This document shows, one piece after another, positions 26,501 through 35,231 of a stretch of DNA of 53,228 nt (positions are counted from its first letter, which is position 1; the number at the start of each line of letters is the position of its first letter). The notes beneath the pieces were generated by a model. That model had not been told where the DNA came from. It worked only from the letters and a program-made list of their open reading frames with translations, and ran no database searches. Position numbers and translations under genes: made by a program. The stretch comes from Oscillospiraceae bacterium. Lineage in GTDB: Bacteria; Bacillota; Clostridia; Oscillospirales; Oscillospiraceae. The stretch is taken from positions 1 to 53,228 of the forward strand of contig JAFXXH010000002.1 of assembly GCA_017542425.1 (NCBI GenBank), read 5' to 3'.

Positions 26501-29500
26501 AGTAGGGGGCGCTGTCGGCATGGGTGTCGCCGTCGGCGTCCACATAGTCAAAGCGGAGGCCGGTTTCGGCGATGACGGCCATAGGATCGCTGCTGAAGCT
26601 TTCGGAGAGGTCCCAGTGGTTCAGGCTGCCCGCCTCGGGAGACAGGACCTCGAAGTAGGTACCGCCGTTGCACAGTCCGCCCACGCGGAAGCCGGCGTCC
26701 AGACCCCAGGCCAGGATCATGTCCTCGGGCACATTGGCCGCGTCGGAGGGGATCCACTGGCTGACGATGCCGCCCAGCGGGGTGATTTCATAGGTGTCGG
26801 CGTCGAAGACGTACATGGTGTCCTCGGTGGAGCCATAGACCAGGTCGTCCACCAGGACGCCCCAGCGCAGCTCGCCCACCTCGGCGACGCCGCTCCAGTC
26901 GCCCGGCTTGTCGGTGTCGAAGACGGAGGCCATGCCGTGGCCGTCGGCGTCCCAGATGATGCCGCGCAGCTGCGTCACGGGGGCGTCCTCCACGGTGACG
27001 GGGACGCTGGCGCTCAGATGCGGCTCGGCGCTGGTGGTGACGGTGATGCTGGTGCTGCCCACGGCAAGGCCGGTGACCTCGCCCTTGGCCGTGACCGTGG
27101 CGATGCGCTCATCGGCGCTCTCGAAGCTGACGGCCTTGTCCTCCAGCGTCCAGGGGTAGACCGTGGCGGTGAGCGCCGCCGTCTGGCCGCGCAGCAGGTT
27201 CATGCTGGCGGGTTCGACCTCCACGCCGGTGGCCACGTCGGTGGGCTGGAGGCCCTGGCCGCGGCCCGGCACGATGAACAGACCGTTCACGCAGGCGTAC
27301 AGACGTGCGGAGGTGTTGGAGCTGTCGTTCTCGGTCCCGCCGACCTGGTTGGCTCTGCTGGCCGCGCCGGTCTCGGTGTCCAGGACCCACAGATAGTGGT
27401 CAGAGTACTGCGTCTCGTCGTAGTTGGCAGCCAGGTACAGGATGCCCTTGTTGCGATCCCAGGCCAGGCCGCCGCCCTCGCTGTAGTTGTACACGCCCAT
27501 GGGCCCCACGAGTTCGGCGGTGACCAGCTTGGGGGCGGGTTCGGGCCCTTCCTCGCTCCCCGGGTCGCTCTCGAAGTCGAAGGAAGCGAACACGGTATCG
27601 ACCGGAGGAGGAACGGAGGCGTCGGACAGCGCGAAGGAGAAGAGCTTGCTGGAGGAGGGGCCGCCCTCGCTGGCCACGTAGAAGACGCCCTGGTCGTCGA
27701 TGGCCAGCGCGTTGGCCGGAGCGGTCTCCTCGGAGAGGGTCAGCGCCAGGACCTGCGTCAGCGCGCCGGTGAGCAGATCCATCGTGTAGATGGCGTTGTC
27801 GCTGCCCAGGACGTAGAGCTGGCCGTCCAGGCGGTTGCAGGCCATGTCATAGACGGTGTCGGTGACGGTGCTGTACTTGCCGACGCGCTGGGCGTCCTCC
27901 AGCTCGTCGATGTCGGCGGCGTAGAAATAGCCGTCGCTGCCGGCCATGTAGACATAGCCGTCCACATACTCGGCGGCCCGGACGCTGACGCCCAGGGGGC
28001 TGAACACGCTGATGCCGTCATAGTCGCCGGTCTCGTGGTTATAGCTCAGGGTGGCAGGGTCGATCTGCCACACGCGGTCGCCGCTGCCGGGTCCGGCGGT
28101 GGTGGCGGCGGTGACGAAGCCGTACATGTTGCCGCTCAGATCCTCCGGCTCGGCGCCGGTGGCGAAGGTGGCGGTATAGGTGTTACCTGCGTAGTCGCCC
28201 ACGACCAGCAGGGCCGTGGCGGGCAGCTTGCCCTCCGGGGTCAGCTCCACCGTGACGGCCTCGCCGGGCGCGCTCTGTTCGGGCACGGCGGCGGCGAACT
28301 CCCTGGAGCCGCCCTTGTTCAGGATGCCCACATAGGCGATGTACTGGTTGTCCTTGGCCTGGACCGTCAGCTTGCCGCTGAGCAGATCCAGGAACAGGCC
28401 GTCCACAGTGGGGGCAGTGTTGTCCACGGTGACGGTGTAGGCGATGGCCGCGCCCTCGCCCACCGCGCCGCGCTCCAGCACGGTCCGGAAGTCCTCGGCG
28501 GAGAGGACGCCGGAGGTGGCCACGCCGCCGTTTTCCCTGGCGCTGGCGATGGCATAATACTCCGGCAGGGCGTAGAAGCCGACGGTGACGCTGTCGCCCT
28601 CGTTCAGGCCCAGGCTCTTGAGGGTCTTGCCGAAGGTGAAGTTGGCGGGGCTGGTGTTCTGCCAGGCGCCGCCGTTGGGATAGTAGTAGGGCGCGTAGCG
28701 GTTGCCGCCGACAGCGCTCATCCACAGGACCTTGCCGTCCGCGTCGGTGACGGCGGCCGCGTAGCTGGCGATGTTGCGGATGGGCAGGAAGTTGACCTGG
28801 CGGATGGTGTCCTCGGCGTTGAGGGCCAGGCGGTCAGCCGGGAAGCTCTCCTCCACGGTGAAGGGGTTGCCCATGTAGACACGGGTGGTCCCGTCCGCGG
28901 CGGACTGGATGCTCAGGTAGTTGGTGTTGGCGTTGCCCAGGTACGGCAGCTTGCCGGTGCCGTAGGCCTCCCCGATGGGGCTCGTGCGGTCAAACATGGA
29001 CGGGTCGGACCAGTTTCCGCAGAAGGCCAGCATGGGGATGGAGTGGGTCACGTCCAGGATCTCGCCCTCGCCGCTGGCGTCGGGCTCCAGATAGGTGTAG
29101 GCCTGGACATAGAAGCCGCGGGTGAAGTAATTGCCCAGCAGCAGGGCGATCCAGTCCTGGTCCACCTGGATGCTGACGGTGACGGGGGTGGGCTCGGTGA
29201 TCTCCACATACTGCTTCACGCAGCTCTCCAGGATCAGCCGGGCGTCCACGGAAGTGACGGCCTCGTCGCCGTCCACGTCGGCGGCCGCCTGGTCAAATTC
29301 GGCCTCGGCGGGATAGCTGTCGGTCAGCTTGTCCAGGATGGCCTGGGCGTCGGCCTCGTCGGTGACGCCGTCCCGGTTCACGTCGGCGTCCAGCGTGAAG
29401 TAGTCGCCGTAGGTCTCGCCGTTCACCGTATAGGTCACGTCCGCGCCGATGAGCATGGTGGCGCTGTCCTGCAGCATACCGTAGCCGCCGTTTCCGGCGA

Positions 29501-31910
29501 CGCCCTGGGTGAACACGTCCGTGCGGAAGTGGAAGCAGGTCCCCTCCTCCGTCAGCGGATAGACGGTGAAGGAATACTCGTAAGCGCCGGTGGCGTCGGG
29601 GTCGTCGCCCAGCTCCGCCTTGACCTTGCCGTCGCGGGCGGAGTCGGGGAACAGGGTGGCGTCCTCGTCCATCAGGATGTAGCTCCGGGCGTTCACGGCG
29701 TTGCCCACGTTGGCAAGGCCCGCGCCCTGGCCCAGCAGGGACCAGTAATCGCCGTAGGAGTCATAGATGGGCACGGCGGTGCTCATCAGCAGGGAGTTGA
29801 TCAGCTGGCGCGCCGTCAGGCCGGTCCTGGCCTCCAGGTCGTTGTCCCGGATGTACTGCCCCAGCACGGCGGCCATACCGGCCACCTGGGGGGAGGCCAT
29901 GCTGGTGCCGCTCATCAGCTCGTAGGTCTCGTGGCTGCCGGTCTCGACGCCGCCTTCAAAGTGGTGGCCCTGGACGGAGTAGATGCTGCCGCCGGGAGCG
30001 GCGATCTCCGGCTTCAGGGTCAGGGAGCCGTGTACGCCCCAGGAGGAGAAGCTGGAGAGCTCCTGCTGATCCCCCGCCTCGCCCACCAGGAGCTGCAGCG
30101 TGTCGTTGACGGTGAGGGTGCCGGTGTAGTAGGGCTGCTCGCCGTCCACATAGGCAGACTGGGCCATGATCGCCTCGCCGTCGGCCTGCGTGATGGACAC
30201 GACGGGAGCGCTGTACTGGTAGCCGCTCAGGTCCATGCTGATGGTACCGGCCCTGTTGTTGAAGATGATCACGCCGATGGCGCCCTGGGCGATGGCGGCG
30301 TTGGCCTTCACGAAGAAGGAGCTGCTGCCGCGCTTGCAAATAGCGATCTTGCCGCTCAGGATCTCGCTGCCGAGATCGGAAAACACATCGTTCCCGCTGA
30401 CACCGATCGCGGTCTTTCCGCTATCATTGTCCTCAGTCGTCAACGGAGTAACACCGGGACCGTCCACCAGGACGTACTCCAGCTCGCCCTGGGCGGCCAG
30501 GGTGGTGAAAGGCGCGTTGCCGTTGCCGCTGGTCTCCGTAAAGAAGACGGCCAGATCCCCGAACATCAGGGGGAAGCCGGTCTGACCGCTGTTGTCCACG
30601 GAGGCCACGGTCAGGGAGTTGGTGAACGAGCCGGGCGAGCCGCCGGTGGCGTAGTTCACGTCGTCGATGTAGAGATAGGGATAGGGATGCGCCTCAGGCG
30701 TGCTGTTCCAGTAGCTGTTGTTGCCGGCGGAGAAGGAGACGACCAGGCCGTTTTCCACCAGCTTGTTCATCACGTCCTCATAGCCCTGGGAGAAGGCAAA
30801 GCCGGATACGGAGGAGCCCAGGGACAGGTTGGCGCTGTCGCAGCCCAGCACGATGGCGTCCTCGATGGCGGCCATATAGTCGGAGTCGTAAGCGCCGCCG
30901 CCCTGGCCGAAGACCTTCATCTCGATCAGCTGCGCGTCGGGGGCCACGCCCTGGACGCCCACCTCGCTCAGCGCGGTCTTCCATTCGCCGTCCACCTGGA
31001 CGTAGCGGTTGGCCGCGGCGATGCCGGAGACGTGGGAGCCGTGGTTGCCCTGGGTGTCGTTCTCGTGGGTCACGTCATAGTTCCCGTCCACGTAGTTGTA
31101 GCCGTAGGGGATCTTGGCGTTGATGTAGGCCTCGGCCCCGGTGGCTCCGGAGTTGAGCTGGCTGGCCACGGCGTCGATGTCCGCGGCGGTCATCAGCGTC
31201 ACGTCCGCGCCGCTCTCGGCCAGGGCATACTCCAGGCCCTCGCCGGAGAAGGACCGGTGGGCGATGTCCGCGCCGGTGTCGATGATCGCCACGCGGCTGC
31301 CCGCGCCGGTGTAGCCCTCGGCCCAGGCCGGGCCGGAGCCGATCTGCACGGAGGAGGTGCCGGTGTTGGGCTTGTCCGCCCCCAGCTCCACCCGGTCGGG
31401 CTCGTAGCGGTTCTCGATGATCACGTCCGCCACGCCGGGCACGGCCCGGATGCTGGCGATCTGGCCGTAGAGGACCTCGGCGGAGATCATGTTGGCCGCC
31501 AGGGTCAGGTTCCACTTGACCGCCAGAGGTCCGCCGATGGCGGACTCGATGGCACGGGTCAGCGCGGCCTGCTCCAGCCTGAGGCTGCTGCGGTACAGCC
31601 GGGCGGCGGTGTTGGCCGCGATGTCCTCCATCAGGAAGCCCGCGCCGATGGTGGACGTGCGCTCCAGGACGATGGAGACGCGGACCGTGTCCGTAAGCCG
31701 GTAAGGCTCCGCCTCACGCGCTTCGTCCTCCGGGAGTACGCTCCACTGGAGGAGTCCCAGTCCGTCGGCGTCCACAGGCGTCAGCTCCAGCCGCTGGAGC
31801 CGGGACTGCGCGGCGCGCTTCTCCGTCGCGCCGGCCATGGGGACCAGCAGCGTGGAGAGCAGCGCCAGCGTGAGCGCAACGGAAAGCAGACGTTTCCACT
31901 TGTGTTTCAT
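23511..31910 (-). CDS. Giant secreted subtilisin-like (S8) protease with SLH anchor
   Basis: The protein is about 2,799 aa. A signal peptide (1-28) and an N-terminal prodomain-like part (to about 190) precede an S8 catalytic domain: Asp211 (IIDTGAD), His290 (GNHGSHVSG), oxyanion Asn397 (SAGNN) and Ser670 (SGTSMASP). A PA-type insert lies at about 475-610. A dockerin-like pair of Ca loops (about 840-902: DADVNRDGVTDEADA and DVDGDEAVTSVDA) follows. Later come at least two Big2 Ig-like domains, a cohesin-like segment, a Pro linker (PAPKPTPTPTPQPEPE) and three SLH modules at the end for wall attachment. The architecture is lactocepin/C5a-peptidase-like. ATG 31910 follows AAAGGAGA. It probably degrades extracellular protein, feeding the peptidases encoded upstream. 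Confidence 0.95.
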   Translation of the reverse strand: MKHKWKRLLSVALTLALLSTLLVPMAGATEKRAAQSRLQRLELTPVDADGLGLLQWSVLPEDEAREAEPYRLTDTVRVSIVLERTSTIGAGFLMEDIAANTAARLYRSSLRLEQAALTRAIESAIGGPLAVKWNLTLAANMISAEVLYGQIASIRAVPGVADVIIENRYEPDRVELGADKPNTGTSSVQIGSGPAWAEGYTGAGSRVAIIDTGADIAHRSFSGEGLEYALAESGADVTLMTAADIDAVASQLNSGATGAEAYINAKIPYGYNYVDGNYDVTHENDTQGNHGSHVSGIAAANRYVQVDGEWKTALSEVGVQGVAPDAQLIEMKVFGQGGGAYDSDYMAAIEDAIVLGCDSANLSLGSSVSGFAFSQGYEDVMNKLVENGLVVSFSAGNNSYWNSTPEAHPYPYLYIDDVNYATGGSPGSFTNSLTVASVDNSGQTGFPLMFGDLAVFFTETSGNGNAPFTTLAAQGELEYVLVDGPGVTPLTTEDNDSGKTAIGVSGNDVFSDLGSEILSGKIAICKRGSSSFFVKANAAIAQGAIGVIIFNNRAGTISMDLSGYQYSAPVVSITQADGEAIMAQSAYVDGEQPYYTGTLTVNDTLQLLVGEAGDQQELSSFSSWGVHGSLTLKPEIAAPGGSIYSVQGHHFEGGVETGSHETYELMSGTSMASPQVAGMAAVLGQYIRDNDLEARTGLTARQLINSLLMSTAVPIYDSYGDYWSLLGQGAGLANVGNAVNARSYILMDEDATLFPDSARDGKVKAELGDDPDATGAYEYSFTVYPLTEEGTCFHFRTDVFTQGVAGNGGYGMLQDSATMLIGADVTYTVNGETYGDYFTLDADVNRDGVTDEADAQAILDKLTDSYPAEAEFDQAAADVDGDEAVTSVDARLILESCVKQYVEITEPTPVTVSIQVDQDWIALLLGNYFTRGFYVQAYTYLEPDASGEGEILDVTHSIPMLAFCGNWSDPSMFDRTSPIGEAYGTGKLPYLGNANTNYLSIQSAADGTTRVYMGNPFTVEESFPADRLALNAEDTIRQVNFLPIRNIASYAAAVTDADGKVLWMSAVGGNRYAPYYYPNGGAWQNTSPANFTFGKTLKSLGLNEGDSVTVGFYALPEYYAIASARENGGVATSGVLSAEDFRTVLERGAVGEGAAIAYTVTVDNTAPTVDGLFLDLLSGKLTVQAKDNQYIAYVGILNKGGSREFAAAVPEQSAPGEAVTVELTPEGKLPATALLVVGDYAGNTYTATFATGAEPEDLSGNMYGFVTAATTAGPGSGDRVWQIDPATLSYNHETGDYDGISVFSPLGVSVRAAEYVDGYVYMAGSDGYFYAADIDELEDAQRVGKYSTVTDTVYDMACNRLDGQLYVLGSDNAIYTMDLLTGALTQVLALTLSEETAPANALAIDDQGVFYVASEGGPSSSKLFSFALSDASVPPPVDTVFASFDFESDPGSEEGPEPAPKLVTAELVGPMGVYNYSEGGGLAWDRNKGILYLAANYDETQYSDHYLWVLDTETGAASRANQVGGTENDSSNTSARLYACVNGLFIVPGRGQGLQPTDVATGVEVEPASMNLLRGQTAALTATVYPWTLEDKAVSFESADERIATVTAKGEVTGLAVGSTSITVTTSAEPHLSASVPVTVEDAPVTQLRGIIWDADGHGMASVFDTDKPGDWSGVAEVGELRWGVLVDDLVYGSTEDTMYVFDADTYEITPLGGIVSQWIPSDAANVPEDMILAWGLDAGFRVGGLCNGGTYFEVLSPEAGSLNHWDLSESFSSDPMAVIAETGLRFDYVDADGDTHADSAPYFVLTESGELWLFVLDMEGTLLSEDLGPTGLTLEGVSDVTNSIWASLAYDESADFLYLAYYDGSDDVARLYAIDPNEPARNAELGDFNNAVWPVVGLYAFEPATDLVLRVKPTGVEMYETQTAQLKIKVKLGDTNAYTVSSGDASVATVDETGLITAVHEGTTQITVTTVDSNDLGEQLTGTVNVTVKPLVHPDLSVTAQISDGAGDHFAALSLADLSYVASADAPAALTAGGRGGDLYLAGMDSNYSVLNAADFSASDWDDVDSFYANFPAQDVANYPAFYDAEYGENSAYQFLFTTEIGWVVKPDYYGWNMSSSIPDMAGIAYVGEEEIDTDEDGTPDTAFYEYFVLDTDGVLYLVIINIDEGTYNYRAYLDTGITLADQADASMAWAETADTYGLVVAVNSTGAVWFIDFSSDPAGDVGFCGELPEEVTNIDGLIGDYDAQTESMFRPPVAEEPESGEGTVAESFDFRARFGASFSGLPELQRVGDGSAMLDGSEAFPSGSTELERFGSAEPVNAVGGSLNAIRGRQVAQPQYAELGTPAEDDAPETMAVELSETEASRNGLLTATYDPEVLTFVSGDSALDYCSVHDDGAGTVTFTYASVEEIAAEEVLATLKFAYTYDEDAGTRVSVTVTTAERDDDTAVSEEPTVVELCLYSEPTWSWAEDFSAATATFRLPGAEDTVLDAAVELDEEASAAPDCENAGATVYVATVTGPDGETWTDTKTETLPAIGHAWGSPVFTWAQDFATATLKLTCANDESHTLEVELEAEKERSGMTTTYTVSYELDGETYTDTRIVTKQYVQPAPKPTPTPTPQPEPELFDDADDASEWFFDAVYWAVEKGVAGPETEEHFGVASDYTRAQTVLALWKAVGAPEPATAENPFEDVSETDVFYKAVLWGSETGVIKGVDVTHFAPNLTVTRGQAVTFLYRAAKGSVPTDAENPFEDVTADDYYYEPILWAVSLGVTEGVDATHFAPQSTLTAGHIVTFLYRLYKEA

Positions 31911-32007
31911 GCTGTGTTCTCCTTTCAAGGTGTATCCTGTGCCGTTGACCGGCGCGCCCCGCCCCCTCCGTTTCCGGGCGGAGGCGCGCCTTCGGCGAAT
32001 ACCATTA

Positions 32008-32036
32008 AATTTACTCTTTCTTCCTAAATTTTGCAA
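32008..32036 (-). promoter_or_regulatory. Candidate promoter of the S8 protease gene
   Basis: On the minus strand TTGCAA (32036-32031) and TAAATT (32013-32008) have a 17-base spacer. The A+T-rich patch stands out in a GC-rich gap. The leader is about 90 bases. Confidence 0.6.
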
Positions 32037-32070
32037 TGGTTTTTTCCCCCAGCGCCCGGCTTTTTTGCGC

Positions 32071-32120
32071 AAAAACCGCGTTCCGGGCGGCCCCCCACGT
32101 TGGGAAGCGCGCCCGGAACG
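32071..32120 (-). terminator. Terminator after the M18 aminopeptidase gene
   Basis: The arms CGTTCCGGGCG (32079-32089) and CGCCCGGAACG (32110-32120) pair perfectly. On the minus strand TTTTT follows three bases later. It separates the peptidase gene from the S8 protease promoter. Confidence 0.75.
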
Positions 32121-32159
32121 AAGTTGTCACATTTTCATAATATGCAGGAAACATTCATC

Positions 32160-33467
32160 TCACAAAAAGCAGAAGCGCTCCGCCCCCTCGATGCGGATGG
32201 GGGTGGAATAGTAGACCTCCGCCAGCTTCGCGGCGTACTCGGTATCCCGCGCCCCGGCGGTCTCGTAGCTGGAGTGCATGGCCAATTGGGCCAGGCCCAC
32301 GTCGGCCCCGTGGAGGCTGACCTGGACGTTGCTCAGGTTGCCCAGGGTGCTGCCGCCGTCGATGTCGCTGCGGTTGGCGAAGCGCTGCCAGGGCACCCCG
32401 GCCCGCTGGCAGAAGGCGATGACCACGGCGCGGGAGAAGCCGTCGGTCATGTAGCGCTGGGCGGCGCTCTCCTTGATGACCAGGCCGCCGTTCAGGTGGC
32501 AGCGGTTGACCGGGTCGCTCTTTTCCGGGTGGTTGGGGTGGACGGCGTGGCCGTTGTCGGCGGAGAAGAAAAAGCTGCCGGCCACGGCCCGGAGATAGTC
32601 CTCCTCGCTGTGCCCCAGGGCCGCGTTGATCCGCCGCAGCGTGTCCTTCAGGAAGGTGCCCCGCGCCCCCTGCTTGGTCAGAGAGCCCACCTCCTCGTTG
32701 TCGATGACGGCGTAGACCGCCACGCCCGCCGGGTTCTCCGCCCGGAGGAAGCCGTGCAGGTTGGCAAAGACGTTTTGCAGGTCGTCCAGCTTGGGGGCGG
32801 AGACAAACTCCTCCGCCGCCCCCCAGAGGGTGCCTGGCTGGCGGTTCACCAGGGACAGCTCCCGGGAGACGACGTCCCCCGGCTCCACCCCCAGCTCCTC
32901 GGCCAGCAGGGCGTCAAAGCCGCCGGGCCCCAGGGCCCCGGCGCTCAGCAGCGGGCAGAGGTCCACCGCCCGGTTGTAGACAAAGCCCTTGTTGATGTCC
33001 CGGTTGAAGTGGATGCAGAGGTTGGGGATCAGCAGCACGTCCCGGTCGATGTGCAGCAGACGGCTGACCACCTGTTCCCCCTCCCGCACCAGCACCCGCC
33101 CGGCCAGGCCCAGGGGGCGGTCCAGCCAGGTGGAGTTGATCATGCTGCCGTAGGACTCCACGTTCAGGCGGAGATAGCCGTCCGGCCCGGACAGCTCCGG
33201 CGCGTCCTTCAGGCGAAAGGCGGGGCTGTCGTCATGGGAGACGCAGATGCGGAAGTGATAGTGTCCCCCCGCCAGGCGGAAGGCGATAATACTGGAGCCG
33301 TTGCGGACCACGTAGTAGTTCCCGTCAGGCCGCAGGGTCCAGGGCTGCCCCTCGGACAGGGCGGTGAAGCCCGCCGCGTCCAGGGCGGAGCGGATCTGCG
33401 CCACCGCGTGGAAGGGGCTGGGCGCGTCGTGGATGAATTGCAGCAGCGCGTGATTGATGTTGTGCAT
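32160..33467 (-). CDS. M18-family aminopeptidase
   Basis: This 435-aa cytoplasmic zinc aminopeptidase belongs to the aspartyl aminopeptidase family (DAP2/ApeB-like). Visible motifs are VSHDDSPAFRLKD (metal His, usually HTDSP), VIDNEEVGSLTKQGA (catalytic Glu pair), SADNGHAVHPNHPEK, VIKESAAQRYMTDG and MHSSYETAG with the last metal His. ATG 33467 starts MHNINHALLQFIHDAPSPFH, the family N terminus. The ribosome site (AGAAAGG) is at long spacing. It lies 40 bases after a GNAT gene in the same unit and is followed by a terminator. Confidence 0.93.
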   Translation of the reverse strand: MHNINHALLQFIHDAPSPFHAVAQIRSALDAAGFTALSEGQPWTLRPDGNYYVVRNGSSIIAFRLAGGHYHFRICVSHDDSPAFRLKDAPELSGPDGYLRLNVESYGSMINSTWLDRPLGLAGRVLVREGEQVVSRLLHIDRDVLLIPNLCIHFNRDINKGFVYNRAVDLCPLLSAGALGPGGFDALLAEELGVEPGDVVSRELSLVNRQPGTLWGAAEEFVSAPKLDDLQNVFANLHGFLRAENPAGVAVYAVIDNEEVGSLTKQGARGTFLKDTLRRINAALGHSEEDYLRAVAGSFFFSADNGHAVHPNHPEKSDPVNRCHLNGGLVIKESAAQRYMTDGFSRAVVIAFCQRAGVPWQRFANRSDIDGGSTLGNLSNVQVSLHGADVGLAQLAMHSSYETAGARDTEYAAKLAEVYYSTPIRIEGAERFCFL

Positions 33468-33507
33468 GGTATGTATTTGCCTTTCTCTCCGGGTCATGGC
33501 GCACCGT

Positions 33508-34083
33508 TCAAACGTGGCCCAATAGTAAAGATGTATCGTATTCCCGCCGGGTGAGGCTGTAGCGCGCCAGGTCCACCACACCCCGGTTGTTCTGACCCTG
33601 GCCGTTGAGGGTCATGCGGTAGAACAGGCCGCACTTCTGGATGACGTGGCCGGAAGCGGTGTTCTCCACGTCGTGACAGGCCCCCACCTCCGGCATTCCC
33701 ACCGTGAGGAAGAGGAAGCGCAGCACGGCGGAGATCGCCTCCACGCTGATGCCCAGGCCCCACCAGTCCCGGCCGATGCAGGCACCCAGCTCCGCGCAGG
33801 CGCCGTCCTTGAGGTATCGGACCACGCTGACGGTGCCGATGGGCTCCCCCAGCAGCTTGGGCACGATGCCCCACTGGTAGAACATGGGGTCGGCGTAGCG
33901 GGCGCACCACTCGGAAAACAGCTTGCGGGTGGTCTCCAGGCTCTCGTGGGGTTTCCAGGTGAGAAAACTGGTCACCCGGGCGTCCCCCGTCCAGTTGCGG
34001 AAGGCCGCCTCCGCGTCCTCCGGGCACAGTCTGCGCAGCCAGAGCCGCGGCGTCTCCAGCGTCACCGTTCCTTTGTGCTCCAT
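33508..34083 (-). CDS. GNAT acetyltransferase, RimJ/RimL type
   Basis: The protein is 191 aa. It begins TLETPRLWLRRLCPEDAEAA, the standard RimJ/RimL-like Acetyltransf_3 start. It continues with GACIGRDWWGLGISVEAISA (acetyl-CoA loop region) and ACHDVENTASGHVIQKCGL. The family acetylates protein N termini or small molecules; the target is unknown. ATG 34083 follows GGAGGGAGA. It stands first in a unit with the M18 peptidase behind a near-consensus promoter. Confidence 0.9.
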   Translation of the reverse strand: MEHKGTVTLETPRLWLRRLCPEDAEAAFRNWTGDARVTSFLTWKPHESLETTRKLFSEWCARYADPMFYQWGIVPKLLGEPIGTVSVVRYLKDGACAELGACIGRDWWGLGISVEAISAVLRFLFLTVGMPEVGACHDVENTASGHVIQKCGLFYRMTLNGQGQNNRGVVDLARYSLTRREYDTSLLLGHV

Positions 34084-34138
34084 GTGCTTCTCCCTCCCCG
34101 AATGGATGCGCGCAGCGAAAAGCTGCGCAATCCCTGCA

Positions 34139-34167
34139 AGTATACGACCCCGGGCCGGGCTTGTCAA
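34139..34167 (-). promoter_or_regulatory. Near-consensus promoter for GNAT-M18
   Basis: On the minus strand TTGACA (34167-34162) and TATACT (34144-34139) have a 17-base spacer. The leader contains a 7-bp hairpin (GCGCAGC / GCTGCGC, 34110-34128). Confidence 0.88.
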
Positions 34168-34180
34168 TGCCAAACACGCG

Positions 34181-34227
34181 AAAAAGCGCCGCCCTTCCCC
34201 CACTTCCGGGGGAAAATGGCGGCGCTT
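34181..34227 (-). terminator. Terminator after the M19 dipeptidase gene
   Basis: The arms AAGCGCCGCC (34184-34193) and GGCGGCGCTT (34218-34227) enclose an inner TCCCCC/GGGGGA stem. A T run follows on the minus strand. It lies directly before the next promoter. Confidence 0.82.
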
Positions 34228-34253
34228 CCGGTATTCTCTTCCAGTTTTTTCGC

Positions 34254-35231
34254 TCAGGCCCCGATCACGTCCCGGAAAAAGCGCAGGGCGTTTTTCCAGC
34301 AGATCTGCTCCGCCTGGGCCGGGGTGAAGACCCGCTCCAGGGACTCCGCCAGGGCCTGCTGGCCCCCGGCGTCGCCCCAGGCAAGGCGGCTGTCCATGCC
34401 GTCATAGTCGCTGCCCAGGGCCAGGGCCTCGACCCCCGCCACGTTCGCCATGTGGCGCAGGTGGCGCAATACGTCGTCAATCTCCGTGGTCTCCCCTTTC
34501 CCGACGGCCTCCGGGCGGAGGAAGCGGGCGTAGTAGTTCACGCCCACCACGCCCCCCGCGTCGCCGATGGCGCGCAGCTGCGCGTCGGTCAGGTTGCGGG
34601 GCACGTCGCAGAGGGCCCGGGCGCAGGAGTGGGAGGCGGCGAAGGGTTTGCGGCTGAGGCGCGCCACGTCCCAGAAGCCCCCTTCGCTCAGGTGGCTCAC
34701 GTCCACGGCAATGCCCAGCTCGTTCATCCGCGCCACCGCCTCCATGCCAAAGGGCTTGAGGCCGCGCCCATGCGCCGCCGGGTCCGGGCTGTTGGGCCAG
34801 CCCAAGGAATTTTCATAGTTCCAGGTCAGCGCCGCCATGCGGACGCCTTTTTGATGCCAGTCGTCCAGGCGCGCGATGTGGCCGTTCAGGGCCACGCAGT
34901 CCTCCACGGTCAGCATCCCGCCGACTTTGCCCGCCGCCTGGTTTTCCAGCACCTCCGCCGCCGTCCGGGCCGGGGCCAGGGACGCGGCGCTGCGCTCCAG
35001 CTCCCGCTGCCAGGCCGCGCAGGCCCCTTCAAAATATGCCTCCGGCGTGTCGGGCATCCAGGGGCGCTGGGGGCCCTGGGGATTCCAGGGGACGAAGACG
35101 GCGAAGCACTGGCAGAGCGTCCCGCCCCGGCGCAGCTTGTCCAGGCTGACATGGCCGCCGGACAGGCTGTCCAGGTGTTCCCCGGCATAGAGGCGCGCTA
35201 TCGTGTCACAGTGCAGGTCGAAGACGTGCAT
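34254..35231 (-). CDS. Membrane dipeptidase (peptidase family M19)
   Basis: This 325-aa protein is a renal-dipeptidase-like dinuclear zinc enzyme that cleaves dipeptides. Motifs are FDLHCDT (first metal pair), LTVEDCVAL (bridging Glu), DVSHLSEGGFWDV and SHSCARAL (metal His residues), and GSDYDGM (catalytic Asp region). ATG 35231 overlaps the last base of the nitroreductase stop; GTG 35234 one codon earlier is an equal alternative. No signal peptide is present, so the enzyme is probably cytoplasmic despite the family name. It is the last gene of the M28-nitroreductase-M19 unit. Confidence 0.93.
   Translation of the reverse strand: MHVFDLHCDTIARLYAGEHLDSLSGGHVSLDKLRRGGTLCQCFAVFVPWNPQGPQRPWMPDTPEAYFEGACAAWQRELERSAASLAPARTAAEVLENQAAGKVGGMLTVEDCVALNGHIARLDDWHQKGVRMAALTWNYENSLGWPNSPDPAAHGRGLKPFGMEAVARMNELGIAVDVSHLSEGGFWDVARLSRKPFAASHSCARALCDVPRNLTDAQLRAIGDAGGVVGVNYYARFLRPEAVGKGETTEIDDVLRHLRHMANVAGVEALALGSDYDGMDSRLAWGDAGGQQALAESLERVFTPAQAEQICWKNALRFFRDVIGA

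Noticed and set aside
23550-32027. A very long open frame (over 2,800 codons) on the plus strand opposite the S8 protease
   Set aside because: It mirrors the codon structure of a GC-rich gene on the other strand. Its translation is a Gly/Val/Ala/His-rich string without domains, and there is no ribosome site.
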